Below, piece after piece: positions 50,471-61,045 of a DNA stretch of 64,000 nt. Both the position numbers and the translations under genes were made by a program. The notes beneath the pieces were generated by a model. That model saw nothing but the letters and a program-made list of their open reading frames with translations, made no database searches and was not told the DNA's origin. The stretch covers positions 1-64,000 of the forward strand of contig JAGWWF010000020.1 in NCBI GenBank assembly GCA_018970445.1, read 5' to 3'. Origin of the DNA: Alphaproteobacteria bacterium (GTDB lineage: Bacteria > Pseudomonadota > Alphaproteobacteria > Sphingomonadales > Sphingomonadaceae). How positions within the stretch are numbered: position 1 is the first letter of the stretch; the number at the start of each line of letters is the position of its first letter.

Positions 50471-50623
50471 TTCGTGCCCGTTGGCCGGGCGACGCGTCCC
50501 GGATTACAGGGCGGAAAGCATTTTGCAAGCCGGGGGGGCACAAGGCCGGTCCACTGTTGCCGCCATGCAACGAAACTGCAAAATAGGCCCGCCAGACGCA
50601 GCCACAAGGAGCGCACGCACGTC

Positions 50624-51142
50624 ATGTCGGATTGGGAACTCAGCACCGATCGCCTGTTCATCCGCCCGATGCGGGTGGCCGATGCGCGCGAATGGCATGT
50701 GATCCGCGCCAGTGCGCCCTATGATCCCGTTACCCGCAGCATGGACGAAAGCGTGGCGATGATTGCGGCCATGCAGGCGCGCGCGGCTCCCGATTCCGAT
50801 GGCTCGCAGCAATTCAGCATCCTCGGCAAGGATGATCGCATGCTGGGCGATCTGGGCATACGATTCTCGCCGCCGTTCAATGCCACGGCGGAAATCGGCT
50901 TTGCCATTGATGCCGCCGAACGCGGCAAGGGCCTGGCCAGCGAGGCGGTGGCCGCGATGGTGCGGCTGCTGTTCCATCGCGGCCGCCGTCGGCTGATGGC
51001 GGTCACCGACGTGCGCAACCGCGCCGCCCAGCGTGTGCTGGAACGCAACTGGTTTCGCCTGGAAGGCCGCTTTGTCGAAAGCTGGCGCGAAGGTGATCTT
51101 TGGTTCGATGAACTGTCCTATGCCCGGTTGGTGAGCGATTGA
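50624..51142 (+). CDS. RimJ/RimL-type GNAT N-acetyltransferase
   Basis: TDRLFIRPMRVADA, EIGFAIDAAERGKGLASEAV, VRNRAAQRVLERNWF. Confidence 0.88.
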   Translation: MSDWELSTDRLFIRPMRVADAREWHVIRASAPYDPVTRSMDESVAMIAAMQARAAPDSDGSQQFSILGKDDRMLGDLGIRFSPPFNATAEIGFAIDAAERGKGLASEAVAAMVRLLFHRGRRRLMAVTDVRNRAAQRVLERNWFRLEGRFVESWREGDLWFDELSYARLVSD

Positions 51143-52122
51143 TGGCCATTCCCACAAGGGATCAGGTTGAGGCGCTGATCGCGGCGCCGGTCACGGCCAT
51201 CGAGCCGCTGTCGGGCGGCGCCTCGTCGGCCACCTATGCCGTGGATGCGCAGCGCGGCGACGGCACGCCATGGCCGCTGATCCTGCAATGCGCCGCCACT
51301 GGCAGCGTGCCCGAAGGCGGTCTGCCGCGCGCCGATCAGGCCCGCCTGCAACAGATCGCCTTTCAGGCTGGCCTGCCCGTGGCCGAAGTGGTGCGCGTGC
51401 TCACCCCTGAAGATGGCCTTGGTGAAGGCTTCATCATGGCCCGCCTGCCTGGCGAGGCGTTGGCGCCCAAATGGCTGAAACTGCCGGACTATGCCCTCGC
51501 CCGGGCCGGTCTCACCAGCCAGTGCGCCGCCGTTCTGGCGCACTTGCACCGGTTGCCGTTGGCCGATGCTGCGGGGCTGAAACTGCCGCGGGGCAGCACG
51601 GCCGAAGCATTGGCACGCATGTTTGCCAATTATCGCCGCTTTGGCGTGGATTCGCCGGTGTTCGATCTGGCCTTTGCCTGGCTGCAGGCGCGGCTGGAGA
51701 ATCGGCCGGCAACCACGATCGTGCATGGCGATTTCCGTTCCGGCAACTTCCTGGTGGCCCCCGACGGGCTGGTGGCGGTGCTGGACTGGGAACTGGCGCA
51801 CCTGGGTGATGGCCACGAGGATCTGGGCTGGCTGTGCTGCAACGCCTGGCGCTTTGGGCTGTGGGATCGACCGGTGGGCGGCTTTGGCCAGCGTGAAGAG
51901 CTTTATGCTGCCTATGAAGCTGCCGGCGGCGCCCCGGTGAACCGTGACCGGGCCGCCTGGTGGGAGATGTTCGGCACGCTGAAATGGGGAATCGCCTGTC
52001 TGCAACTGGGCGATGACCATGTGTCGGGGCGGTTGCGAACCGTGGAACGCGCTGCCATTGGCCGGCGGGTGTCCGAAGTGGAACTGGACCTGATGCACCT
52101 GCTGAAATTCGGGAGCCTGTGA
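51142..52122 (+). CDS. Phosphotransferase-family (APH-like) protein
   Basis: TIVHGDFRSGNFLV...AVLDWELAHLGDGHEDLGWL. Confidence 0.9.
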   Translation: MAIPTRDQVEALIAAPVTAIEPLSGGASSATYAVDAQRGDGTPWPLILQCAATGSVPEGGLPRADQARLQQIAFQAGLPVAEVVRVLTPEDGLGEGFIMARLPGEALAPKWLKLPDYALARAGLTSQCAAVLAHLHRLPLADAAGLKLPRGSTAEALARMFANYRRFGVDSPVFDLAFAWLQARLENRPATTIVHGDFRSGNFLVAPDGLVAVLDWELAHLGDGHEDLGWLCCNAWRFGLWDRPVGGFGQREELYAAYEAAGGAPVNRDRAAWWEMFGTLKWGIACLQLGDDHVSGRLRTVERAAIGRRVSEVELDLMHLLKFGSL

Positions 52123-52481
52123 TGGCCGAACAGATCGAAGCCACCACGCTGATCGAAGCGGTGCAGCTGTTCCTTGCCGAACTGGAGCCCGAATTGAAAG
52201 GCCGCCGCGCCTTTCATGCCAAGGTGGCGCAAAACGCCCTGGCCATCGTGGCGCGCGAACTGGCACAAAACCCGCAGGCGACCGAACAGACGCTGCTGGC
52301 TGGCGTGATCGGCCATGCAGCGCCGCTTGACGATCTGCGCGCCGATCTGTGCCACCAACTGCGCGTCGGCACGATGGGCGAGGCAGCACCCGGCCTGATC
52401 GATGCGCTGCTTGGCGTTGCGCTGGCCAAATGCGGCGTGGACAACCCGCGCTATTCCACCTTCAAGCGGCTGGCGGGCTGA
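52122..52481 (+). CDS. DUF6285-like protein
   Basis: RRAFHAKVAQNALAIVARELA...NPRYSTFKR; coupled to the APH-like gene. Confidence 0.7.
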   Translation: MAEQIEATTLIEAVQLFLAELEPELKGRRAFHAKVAQNALAIVARELAQNPQATEQTLLAGVIGHAAPLDDLRADLCHQLRVGTMGEAAPGLIDALLGVALAKCGVDNPRYSTFKRLAG

Positions 52482-52499
52482 ACCCGCCGCCCACCCGGA

Positions 52500-53489
52500 T
52501 CACCCATCCATCCGGTCCAGCCACGGCCGCAGCAGCGCCAGATAAGCCGCTGGATTGTCCAGCATGATGCTGTGGGCAGCGCCGGGAATTTCGGCAAAGG
52601 GCGCGCTTGCCCGCTCGGCAAAGCCGGCGACCGTTGCCGGCCGCGCCTCGTCATCATGGCCGGCCACGAACAGGCTGCGCCCGCCGTCCAGACGGGCCAG
52701 CAAAGGTCGGCCATCATAGGGTTTCAGCGTGCCGGTGCAGGTGAATTCGGCGCGGCCCCACATGTGGTTATAGAGCGCCGGCGCGAACGGTGCGGGCAAG
52801 GCATCGCGATAGGCGGCAATCGCCGGCGGCGGCTGCACCTGCCGCACATGTGCGGCATAGAATTCGTCGGTGGCGGCCTGGCAGGCGGCTGCCGGCGCGG
52901 CCCCCGGCGTGTCGCAGGTATCCAGCAGGCTGCGCACATCAGCCGGCATCCCGGCCTTCAGCAGCGCCGCATCCTGCAGCCAGACCGATGTGGCGACCAG
53001 CGGTGATTGCAGCACCAGGCTGGCCAGTGCCGCAGGCCGGCGTGCGCCATATTCCAGCGCCAGCGTGCCGCCCCAGCTGCCACCCAGCACATGCCAGCGC
53101 GGGATTGCGAAATGGGCCCGGATCGCCTCGATCTCGGCCAGAAAGCGTGGCACCGTCCAGTTGGCCGGATCGCCCGGCCGGTCGGACCGGCCGCAATCCA
53201 GCTGGTCATACAGGATCACCGCCCGTTCATCGGCCATGGACGTGGCGTTGAGCCAGCCCCAATGTGATCCGCCCGGCCCGCCATGGATGAACAGGATTGG
53301 CGGCTTGCCGTTCAGCGCGCCATTGATGCGCACATAGATACGGCCGCCTGGCACCGCCACCATGGCTTCGCGATCCGGTGCGATGCGGATGCCGGGCGCG
53401 GTCGCGCCCTGCCGCAATGGCCGGGCCGCCAGCCGGGCCGGCAGCAGGCTGGCCAGGCCCGCGGCCAGAAGGGTGCGCCGCGCCATCAT
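52500..53489 (-). CDS. alpha/beta hydrolase (proline iminopeptidase-like), secreted
   Basis: FIHGGPGGSH, GGSWGGTLALEYG, Tat/Sec-like N-terminus MMARRTLLAAGLASLLPARLAA. Confidence 0.87.
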   Translation of the reverse strand: MMARRTLLAAGLASLLPARLAARPLRQGATAPGIRIAPDREAMVAVPGGRIYVRINGALNGKPPILFIHGGPGGSHWGWLNATSMADERAVILYDQLDCGRSDRPGDPANWTVPRFLAEIEAIRAHFAIPRWHVLGGSWGGTLALEYGARRPAALASLVLQSPLVATSVWLQDAALLKAGMPADVRSLLDTCDTPGAAPAAACQAATDEFYAAHVRQVQPPPAIAAYRDALPAPFAPALYNHMWGRAEFTCTGTLKPYDGRPLLARLDGGRSLFVAGHDDEARPATVAGFAERASAPFAEIPGAAHSIMLDNPAAYLALLRPWLDRMDG

Positions 53490-53923
53490 GATTTGCGACG
53501 GAAGCCGGTGGGATCAAGGTGCATGTCGATATCCGGATAATGGCATTCATCCACATCGGGCCGGTCGGTGCCGATGGCCAGGAAGCGGCAGGGCCGGGCG
53601 CTGCGGTTCTGCAGATGATGGCCGTTGGCCGCGCCGGCCGGGAAGCAGGCGATGTCGCCGCGCTGCAGCCGGGTTTCGCCGCCATCCTCCACCAGCACGG
53701 CCTCGCCATCCAGCATCACCAGCATTTCGTCTTCATGGCTGTGCCAATGGCGCTGGCTGGACCAGGCACCCGGTGCCAGCGTGACGAGATTGGCGCCAAA
53801 CTGGGTCAATCCGCCGGCCGCCGCCACCGCCTGCCAGCTGCGCCCCGCCACGTCCCGCTGATAGGGCGTAAGATAGCCGGATCGGGCGATGACGGGCAGG
53901 GTGGCGGGATCAATCCTGGGCAC
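53486..53923 (-). CDS. Cupin-domain protein
   Basis: SSQRHWHSHEDEMLVMLDGEAVLVEDGGETRLQRGD. Confidence 0.87.
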   Translation of the reverse strand: MPRIDPATLPVIARSGYLTPYQRDVAGRSWQAVAAAGGLTQFGANLVTLAPGAWSSQRHWHSHEDEMLVMLDGEAVLVEDGGETRLQRGDIACFPAGAANGHHLQNRSARPCRFLAIGTDRPDVDECHYPDIDMHLDPTGFRRKS

Positions 53924-53932
53924 GGGTGGCGA

Positions 53933-55171
53933 TCAGTGGCGTTCGATGGTGACCGGCAGGTTGGTATAGCCATGCACGAAACATTGCACGACATGTTCGG
54001 GCTGGCCGGTCACCCGCACCGTCATGCGGCGTTCCAGCATCTGTTCCAGCAGGATCTGGATCTGCAGTTCGGCAAGGCGGGCCCCCACGCAGCGATGTAC
54101 GCCAAAACCGAACGACAGATGGCGCCGGGCGTTGGCGCGTTCGATGTCGAACCGTTCGGCATCGGGAAACACGCTCTCATCGCGGTTGCCGGAAATATAC
54201 CACATGACGATCTTGTCCCCGGCCTTCACCGGCACCCCGGCGATTTCGCTGTCGGCCACGCAGGTGCGGCGCATATGGGCCAGCGGGGTTTGCCAGCGGA
54301 TGATTTCGGGCACCGCGCCGGCGATCTTGGCCGGTTCGGTAATCAGCTTGCGCCATTGTTCGGGGTAACGATCAAAGGCCGCCACCATGCCCGACATGCT
54401 GTTGCGGGTGGTGTCATTGCCGCCCACGATCAACAGGATCAGATTTCCGATCCGTTCCTGATCGGGCATGTTGCCCATCGATTCCGAATGGACCATCATG
54501 GAAATCAGATCGTTGGTTGGCGGCAACGCCTTGCGCTGCGCAAACAGCCGATCGAAATAGGCCAGCATTTCGCGGCCGTGCTGCACGGATTTGGCGGCAG
54601 TTTCCGGATTGAGCGCCATTTCGATGTCGCCGGCAATATCGGACCAGAAGGTCAGCAGGTGGCGATCCGCCCAGGGAAAATCGAACAGGATCGCCAGCAT
54701 GTCGGTGGTGAGCGGGATGGACACACGCTGCACCCAATTGAATTCCTCGCCAAAGGGCAGGCCATCCAGCAGTTCGGCGGTGCGCAGCCGGATGGATTGC
54801 GCCATTTTCGCCATTTCGCCGGGCCCAAAGGCCGGTGCAATCACCCGGCGCTGCTCGCCATGATAGGGCCGGTCGGCGGCGATGAATTGCGGTCGGTTGA
54901 TCTCCCCCACCTGGTCGAGCACGGTGATGCCGCCATATTTCATGTCGGATGAAAAAATGTCGGGCCGGGCCTCCACCGCCTGGATATCGGCATGGCGTGT
55001 CACCGACCAGAAGGGGCCGAACGGGCTGTTGGGCTGAAAATGCACCGGGGCTTCTTGGCGCAGCCGGGCAAACACCGGCCGCCAGCTGTCGGTGGCGTAA
55101 AACAGGGCGTCGGAAACATCGATTGCTTCAAGCGGGACATTCGTGTCGGCGGCTGGTGCAAGCGTGGCCAT
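53933..55171 (-). CDS. Cytochrome P450, CYP153-like alkane/fatty-acid hydroxylase
   Basis: PVHFQPNSPFGPFWSVTRHADI, LLIVGGNDTTRNSMSG, WQTPLAHMRRT, FGFGVHRCVGARLAELQ. Confidence 0.92.
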   Translation of the reverse strand: MATLAPAADTNVPLEAIDVSDALFYATDSWRPVFARLRQEAPVHFQPNSPFGPFWSVTRHADIQAVEARPDIFSSDMKYGGITVLDQVGEINRPQFIAADRPYHGEQRRVIAPAFGPGEMAKMAQSIRLRTAELLDGLPFGEEFNWVQRVSIPLTTDMLAILFDFPWADRHLLTFWSDIAGDIEMALNPETAAKSVQHGREMLAYFDRLFAQRKALPPTNDLISMMVHSESMGNMPDQERIGNLILLIVGGNDTTRNSMSGMVAAFDRYPEQWRKLITEPAKIAGAVPEIIRWQTPLAHMRRTCVADSEIAGVPVKAGDKIVMWYISGNRDESVFPDAERFDIERANARRHLSFGFGVHRCVGARLAELQIQILLEQMLERRMTVRVTGQPEHVVQCFVHGYTNLPVTIERH

Positions 55172-55258
55172 GAAATCCTCCCCATTTTGTGCGCCGCGTT
55201 CTGGCGGTCTGCGGTGCGATGTTATCCCTTAATGTCAGCAACCGCGAGTCCCTGTGCA

Positions 55259-55693
55259 ATGGCCGTGCCCTCTCATATCAATCTGGATGCCAGCATCGAT
55301 CCCACGCGCGATCAGGTGCGCAGGCTCAGGGATCATGGCCGCGACGGGCCGGTGGTGATGATGAACCTGCTCAAGTTCCGCACGGCTGCCGCCTATCCCC
55401 CCGAAGCTGGCATGGAACCCTGTTCCGGCAAGGCAGCTTATGATCGCTATCAGCACGCCTTCACCGTGGCGGTGGGCGCGATTTCCCAGGCCGAGGTGAT
55501 TTATGACGGGCCGTGTGAACAGGTCTTCATCGGTCAGCCCGGCACCGATGCGAGCGACTGGGACAAACTGCTGCTCGTGCGCTATCCCAGCCGGCGGCAT
55601 TTCCTCGCCATGATGGCCGATGACGGCTATCGTGACGCGTTGGTGCACCGCTATGCCGGGCTGGAACGCACGCTGCTGATCCAGTGCGGCTGA
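55259..55693 (+). CDS. DUF1330-like protein
   Basis: GPVVMMNLLKFR...YPSRRHFLAMMADDGYRDALVHRYAGLERT. Confidence 0.75.
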   Translation: MAVPSHINLDASIDPTRDQVRRLRDHGRDGPVVMMNLLKFRTAAAYPPEAGMEPCSGKAAYDRYQHAFTVAVGAISQAEVIYDGPCEQVFIGQPGTDASDWDKLLLVRYPSRRHFLAMMADDGYRDALVHRYAGLERTLLIQCG

Positions 55694-55808
55694 TGGTGCC
55701 GGGCGGTTCGCTGTTGCACCGCAGCGCCACCGCGTTATGAATATGCGGGTGACAAGATGATCGCGTCCGCGCCGGCGCCATGCCGGCACGAACGCCAAAG
55801 GGGGATCA

Positions 55809-56219
55809 ATGGCTTCTCGTCCAACTGCGCCGGCTCCCAGGCCGCTCAGCCCACACCTCACCATCTGGAAATGGCGGGTGCACATGGCGGTTTCGATCCT
55901 GCACCGTGTGACGGGCCATGCCCTGGCCCTTGGCGCGGTGGTGATCTTTGCCTGGTGGCTGGCGGCGCTGGCCAGCGGGCCGGATTATTATCGCTTCTTC
56001 CAGGATATTGTCTTCTCGCCGGTGGGCGTGATCGTTGGCATCGGCCTCACCTGGGCGATGTTCCAGCACATGGGCAGCGGCCTGCGCCATTTCATCATGG
56101 ATACTGGCGAAGGCTATGATCTGGTCACCTCGCGCCGGCTGGCGCAGGCGACGATGCTGTTTTCGGTGCTGGCCACCCTGGCCTTCTGGGCCTTCATCCT
56201 GCTGGGCAAGGGGATCTGA
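55809..56219 (+). CDS. sdhC: Succinate dehydrogenase cytochrome b556 subunit
   Basis: RPLSPHLTIWKWRVHMAVSILHRVTGHALA. Confidence 0.95.
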   Translation: MASRPTAPAPRPLSPHLTIWKWRVHMAVSILHRVTGHALALGAVVIFAWWLAALASGPDYYRFFQDIVFSPVGVIVGIGLTWAMFQHMGSGLRHFIMDTGEGYDLVTSRRLAQATMLFSVLATLAFWAFILLGKGI

Positions 56220-56221
56220 CC

Positions 56222-56605
56222 ATGGGCAATGGAACCCAATTGGGCCGGGTGCGCGGGCTGGGTGCCGGCGGCGGCGGCGTGGTGCATCACTGGTGGCTGC
56301 AACGGGTGACGGCGGTGGCCAGCCTGTTCCTGGTGCTGTGGTTCGTCTTCAGTCTGGCGCGCCTGCCCAGCCTGGATTATGCCAGCACGCGCCTGTGGCT
56401 GGCCCAACCGATCGTGGCCGTGCCGATGTGCCTACTGATCGTCGGCGTTTTCTGGCACTTCCGCCTGGGTGTGCAGGTTATGCTGGAAGATTATCTGCAT
56501 GGGGCAAAGCGCGTCATCGCCATGCTGGCCCTGAATTTCTACACCTGTGCCATGGCCGCCTTCGCACTGTTTTCGGTGCTGAAGGTGGCGCTGGTTGCCG
56601 CCTGA
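56222..56605 (+). CDS. sdhD: Succinate dehydrogenase membrane anchor subunit
   Basis: [36 protein letters not shown]. Confidence 0.93.
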   Translation: MGNGTQLGRVRGLGAGGGGVVHHWWLQRVTAVASLFLVLWFVFSLARLPSLDYASTRLWLAQPIVAVPMCLLIVGVFWHFRLGVQVMLEDYLHGAKRVIAMLALNFYTCAMAAFALFSVLKVALVAA

Positions 56606-56615
56606 GGATTGCCCC

Positions 56616-58403
56616 GTGCCCGAAGCCTATCAGATCATCGATCATGTCTATGATGCCGTCGTGGTGGGGGCCGGCGGCTCCGGCCTGCGCGCGGCGATGG
56701 GCATTGCCGAAGCCGGGCTGAAAACCGCCTGCATCACCAAGGTGTTCCCCACCCGCAGCCACACCGTGGCCGCCCAGGGCGGCATTGCCGCGGCGCTGGG
56801 CAACATGGGCCCGGATCACTGGACCTGGCACATGTATGACACGGTGAAGGGTTCGGACTGGCTGGGCGATCAGGACGCGATCGAATATCTGTGCAAGGAA
56901 GCCCCGGCCGCCGTTTACGAGCTGGAACATTTCGGCGTGCCGTTCAGCCGCACCGAAGCCGGGCGCATCTATCAGCGGCCGTTCGGCGGCATGATGCAGA
57001 ACATGGGCGCCGGCCCGCCGGCCCAGCGCACCTGCGCGGCGGCCGATCGCACCGGCCATGCCATGCTGCACGCGCTGTATCAGCAGAGCCTGAAATACAG
57101 CACCGATTTCTACATCGAATATTTCGCCATCGATCTGATCATGGTGAACGGCGAATGCCGCGGCGTGATCGCGCTCAACATGGAAGATGGCAGCATCCAC
57201 CGTTTCCGTTCGCACCAAACCGTGCTGGCCACCGGCGGCTATGGCCGCTGCTATTTCTCGGCCACGTCTGCGCACACATCGACGGGTGATGGCGGCGGCA
57301 TGGCGATCCGCGCCGGCGTTGCCATGCAGGACATGGAATTCGTGCAGTTCCACCCCACCGGCATCTATGGCGCCGGCGTGCTGATCACCGAGGGCGCACG
57401 CGGGGAGGGCGGCTATCTCACCAATTCGAAGGGCGAACGCTTCATGGAGCGTTACGCCCCGTCGGCCAAGGATCTGGCCAGCCGCGACGTTGTCAGCCGT
57501 TCGATGGCCATGGAAATCCGCGAAGGCCGCGGCGTGGGCGCCGAAGGTGATCATATCCACCTGCACTTGAACCACATCGATTCCGCCGTGCTGGCCCAGC
57601 GCCTGCCGGGGATTTCCGAAACCGCCAAGGTGTTCGCCGGGGTGGACGTCACCAAGGCGCCGATCCCGGTGGTGCCGACCGTCCACTACAACATGGGCGG
57701 CATCCCGACCAATTATCACGGCGAAGTCGTGACGCTGAAGGATGGCAATCCGGACAGCGTGGTGCCCGGCCTGTTTGCGGTGGGTGAAGCCGCCTGCGTG
57801 TCCGTGCACGGGGCCAATCGCCTGGGCTCCAACAGCCTGATCGATCTGGTGGTGTTCGGCCGCGCCACCGCCCACCGGGTTGCCGCCATCCAGAAGGCCA
57901 ACGCCGGCCACGCCGCCCTGCCGAAGGACAGCGCCGATTTCGCGCTGGGCCGATTGGACGGCTTCCGCCATGCCAAGGGCGGTTCCACCACCGCCGAAGT
58001 GCGTCTGGCCATGCAGAAGACGATGCAGGCCAATGCCGGCGTGTTTCGCACCAGCGAAATCCTGGATGAAGGCGTGCGCAAGATCGACGCCGTCTATCAG
58101 CGCATGGCCGATATCGGCACCACCGACCGTTCGATGGTGTTCAACACCGATCTGATCGAGACGCTGGAGCTGGACAACATGATCGGCCAGGCGGTTTTGA
58201 CCATGCACATGGCCCAGTCCCGCCACGAAAGCCGCGGCGCCCACATGCACGAGGATTTCCCGGCCCGCGACGATGATCAGTGGATGGTGCACAGCCTCGG
58301 CTGGTTCCGTGATGGCAGCGTGGACCTCGCCAAGCGCCCGGTGCACACCTACACGCTGACCGACGATATCGAGTATATCAAGCCCAAGGCGCGGACCTAT
58401 TGA
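56616..58403 (+). CDS. sdhA: Succinate dehydrogenase flavoprotein subunit (GTG start)
   Basis: [52 protein letters not shown]. Confidence 0.97.
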   Translation: MPEAYQIIDHVYDAVVVGAGGSGLRAAMGIAEAGLKTACITKVFPTRSHTVAAQGGIAAALGNMGPDHWTWHMYDTVKGSDWLGDQDAIEYLCKEAPAAVYELEHFGVPFSRTEAGRIYQRPFGGMMQNMGAGPPAQRTCAAADRTGHAMLHALYQQSLKYSTDFYIEYFAIDLIMVNGECRGVIALNMEDGSIHRFRSHQTVLATGGYGRCYFSATSAHTSTGDGGGMAIRAGVAMQDMEFVQFHPTGIYGAGVLITEGARGEGGYLTNSKGERFMERYAPSAKDLASRDVVSRSMAMEIREGRGVGAEGDHIHLHLNHIDSAVLAQRLPGISETAKVFAGVDVTKAPIPVVPTVHYNMGGIPTNYHGEVVTLKDGNPDSVVPGLFAVGEAACVSVHGANRLGSNSLIDLVVFGRATAHRVAAIQKANAGHAALPKDSADFALGRLDGFRHAKGGSTTAEVRLAMQKTMQANAGVFRTSEILDEGVRKIDAVYQRMADIGTTDRSMVFNTDLIETLELDNMIGQAVLTMHMAQSRHESRGAHMHEDFPARDDDQWMVHSLGWFRDGSVDLAKRPVHTYTLTDDIEYIKPKARTY

Positions 58404-58420
58404 TCAGGCGGTTATGGACA

Positions 58421-59206
58421 ATGGCTGAATTTTCTCTCCCCCCCAACAGCGTCATCAAGGCGACGGGCAAATCCTACCCGGCGCCGGCCGGTTCCTCGCG
58501 CACCAAGAATTTCAAGATTTATCGCTGGAACCCGGACGACAGGCAGAACCCGCGCTATGACACCTATGCGCTCGATCTCGATGCCACCGGGCCGATGGTG
58601 CTGGATGCGCTGATCAAGATCAAGAACGAGGTCGATCCCACGCTCACCTTCCGCCGGTCGTGCCGGGAAGGGATTTGCGGGTCGTGCTCGATGAACATCG
58701 ATGGCAGCAACACGCTGGCCTGCACCAAGCCGATCGACGAGGTGAAGGGCGAGGTGGTGATCACGCCGCTGCCGCACATGGAGGTGATCAAGGACCTTGT
58801 CCCTGATTTCAAGCATTTCTATGCGCAATATGCCAGCATCAAGCCCTGGCTGCAGACCGTCACCGCCGCCCCGTCGGGTGAGGAGCGCTTGCAGTCCCCG
58901 GAACAGCGCGAAGAGCTTGACGGCCTCTATGAGTGCATATTGTGCGCCTGCTGCTCCACCGCCTGCCCGTCCTATTGGTGGAACAGCGACAAGTTCCTTG
59001 GCCCGGCCATATTGCTGCAAGCCTATCGCTGGCTGGCCGACAGCCGCGACGAGATGACCGGTGAACGGCTGGATGCGCTGGAAGATCCGTTCCGCGTCTA
59101 TCGCTGCCACACCATCATGAACTGTGCCAATGTCTGCCCCAAGGGCCTGAATCCGGCCAAGGCCATCGCCGAAATCAAGCTGATGATGCTGGAACGCGCC
59201 GGCTGA
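58421..59206 (+). CDS. sdhB: Succinate dehydrogenase iron-sulfur subunit
   Basis: [43 protein letters not shown]. Confidence 0.97.
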   Translation: MAEFSLPPNSVIKATGKSYPAPAGSSRTKNFKIYRWNPDDRQNPRYDTYALDLDATGPMVLDALIKIKNEVDPTLTFRRSCREGICGSCSMNIDGSNTLACTKPIDEVKGEVVITPLPHMEVIKDLVPDFKHFYAQYASIKPWLQTVTAAPSGEERLQSPEQREELDGLYECILCACCSTACPSYWWNSDKFLGPAILLQAYRWLADSRDEMTGERLDALEDPFRVYRCHTIMNCANVCPKGLNPAKAIAEIKLMMLERAG

Positions 59207-59292
59207 GGGGGGCGGCTGCCCACCTTGCGGTGCAGCATGGGGGATGGTATCGGGCAACTTGTGCAGCTTGCAGCCGTATGAAGAGCGGGAGA

Positions 59293-59317
59293 GGTGCCAT
59301 CTGCAACGGGTGGCACC
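59293..59317. other. Inverted repeat between sdhB and O-antigen ligase-like gene
   Basis: GGTGCCA-11 nt-TGGCACC, perfect 7-bp arms. Confidence 0.5.
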
Positions 59318-59338
59318 GCAACAGGATGGGGTGACCGG

Positions 59339-60985
59339 GTGAGCGTGGCGTTGGCAAGCCGAACGGCCTTGGTGCGGCGATCAAGCCGCATCGTCGCGCC
59401 CTATCATCGCCTTGAGTACAGGCCGTGGTTTCCCTGGTTGCGCGCCGGCCTGATGGTGCTGATGGCCGCCACGGTGATTTTTGCAACGCTGCTCACCTCC
59501 ATGGCCGGCACGCGGCTGCTCAAGGTGGCGGTGCTGCCAATCGGCGCGATCCTGCTCACCGTGATGTGGATGCTGCCTGATGCGGATCGCCATCGCGCCG
59601 AAACAAAGGTGCCAGCGGGATTTGTACCGGTGCTGCTCACCTTCCTTGCCGGCATGGTGGTGTGGCCCAGCTATATCGCCATCGTTCTGCCCGGTCTGCC
59701 GTGGCTCACCCCGCCGCGCATGATCCTGGCGGTCATGCTGGCCTTGATGCTGGTGCATTATTCGCAGCATCGCAACAGCCGTGGCACGCTGATCGAGGTG
59801 CTGGGTTACGACCGGGTCGCGCTCACGCTGTTCGGCATGTATGAGGCGCTGAACTTCATGGTGCTGCCTCTGGCCCCGGGCATTGGCGACACCATCTCCT
59901 ATCTGTTCCTGCAGCAGGTCATGGCGCTGTCCACCGTGTTGATGGCGGCGGTGATGATGACCAATCCCGATCTGATGGGGCGCATCTATCGCACCATCCT
60001 GTTGGGCATGATCTTCACCATGCTGGTCGGCCTGCTTGAAAACTACATGCAAAGCCCGCCCTGGGCCAATTATATCCCCAGCTTCATGCAGATCGACGAG
60101 GCGTTCCTCACCTCGTTCCTGTCACCGCAATCGCGCATTGGCGACAATCGCTATCGCATCCGCACCACCTTCCCGGTCGTGCTCTATTACACCCAATATC
60201 TCTGCCTGGTGCTGCCGATGCTGCTGCACGCAATCTGGCGCACCAAGGGCCGGCAGGTGCTTGCCGGCGTGGCACTGGTGCCGCTGATCCTGCACACCGT
60301 CTGGTATTGCAACGCCCGCACCGCGGTTCTGGCCCTGCTGATCCCGTTGTTCAGCTTTGGGGCACTGGCCCTTGTCAAGCAGTTGCGCGACAACCGCCAG
60401 CGGGACATGCTGAAACCCGGCGTTGCCATGGCGGTCGTGCTGTTGCTGGTGGGCATGCTGGGCGGGCTGCTCGCCACCAGCCACCGCGCGCAGATGTACA
60501 CATTCGGCGGCAGCCAGCACAATGCCAGCGATGAAACCCGCGATCAGCAGTGGGCCAATGCCTGGCGGCAATTGCGCAAGAATCCGATCGGCATTGGTGC
60601 CGGCAATTCGGTGAATGCAGTCGGCGTGCCCAAGCCGGGCAAGGACAATCTGATTGTCGACAGCCTGTACATCAACGTGCTGGTCGATGTTGGCTATCTT
60701 GGATTCGCCTGTTTCTTTGGCCTGTTCGTGTGGGTGGGTATCCGCGGCTTCCAGGTGTTCCTGCGGGCCGGCACCGTGCTGGAGGAACAGGCAGGGGCGG
60801 CCGCCATCGGTCTCATCTCCTATGTCATCGCCTGTTACGTGATCAGCAACACCGATGTGAATTATCTGGCGTTCCTGTTCTCCGGTATGGTCATTGCCAC
60901 CAAGCGGCTTCAGGATCAGCGGCTGGCAGCCGAAGCGGCGGCGGTCCGGGTGCCATCAACGGATCTGGCCCCCCGCCGGGCGTGA
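59339..60985 (+). CDS. O-antigen ligase/Wzy-like multi-TM protein (start uncertain: 59294 ATG or 59339 GTG)
   Basis: About 10 or more TM segments; NARTAVLALLI and RKNPIGIGAGNSVN (Wzy_C-like). Confidence 0.8.
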   Translation: MSVALASRTALVRRSSRIVAPYHRLEYRPWFPWLRAGLMVLMAATVIFATLLTSMAGTRLLKVAVLPIGAILLTVMWMLPDADRHRAETKVPAGFVPVLLTFLAGMVVWPSYIAIVLPGLPWLTPPRMILAVMLALMLVHYSQHRNSRGTLIEVLGYDRVALTLFGMYEALNFMVLPLAPGIGDTISYLFLQQVMALSTVLMAAVMMTNPDLMGRIYRTILLGMIFTMLVGLLENYMQSPPWANYIPSFMQIDEAFLTSFLSPQSRIGDNRYRIRTTFPVVLYYTQYLCLVLPMLLHAIWRTKGRQVLAGVALVPLILHTVWYCNARTAVLALLIPLFSFGALALVKQLRDNRQRDMLKPGVAMAVVLLLVGMLGGLLATSHRAQMYTFGGSQHNASDETRDQQWANAWRQLRKNPIGIGAGNSVNAVGVPKPGKDNLIVDSLYINVLVDVGYLGFACFFGLFVWVGIRGFQVFLRAGTVLEEQAGAAAIGLISYVIACYVISNTDVNYLAFLFSGMVIATKRLQDQRLAAEAAAVRVPSTDLAPRRA

Positions 60986-61045
60986 CCGGCCACCGGCTGC
61001 GCTTGAGGCTGGACGTGTTTGCTGCGTGCAGCTAACCCGGCAGCC

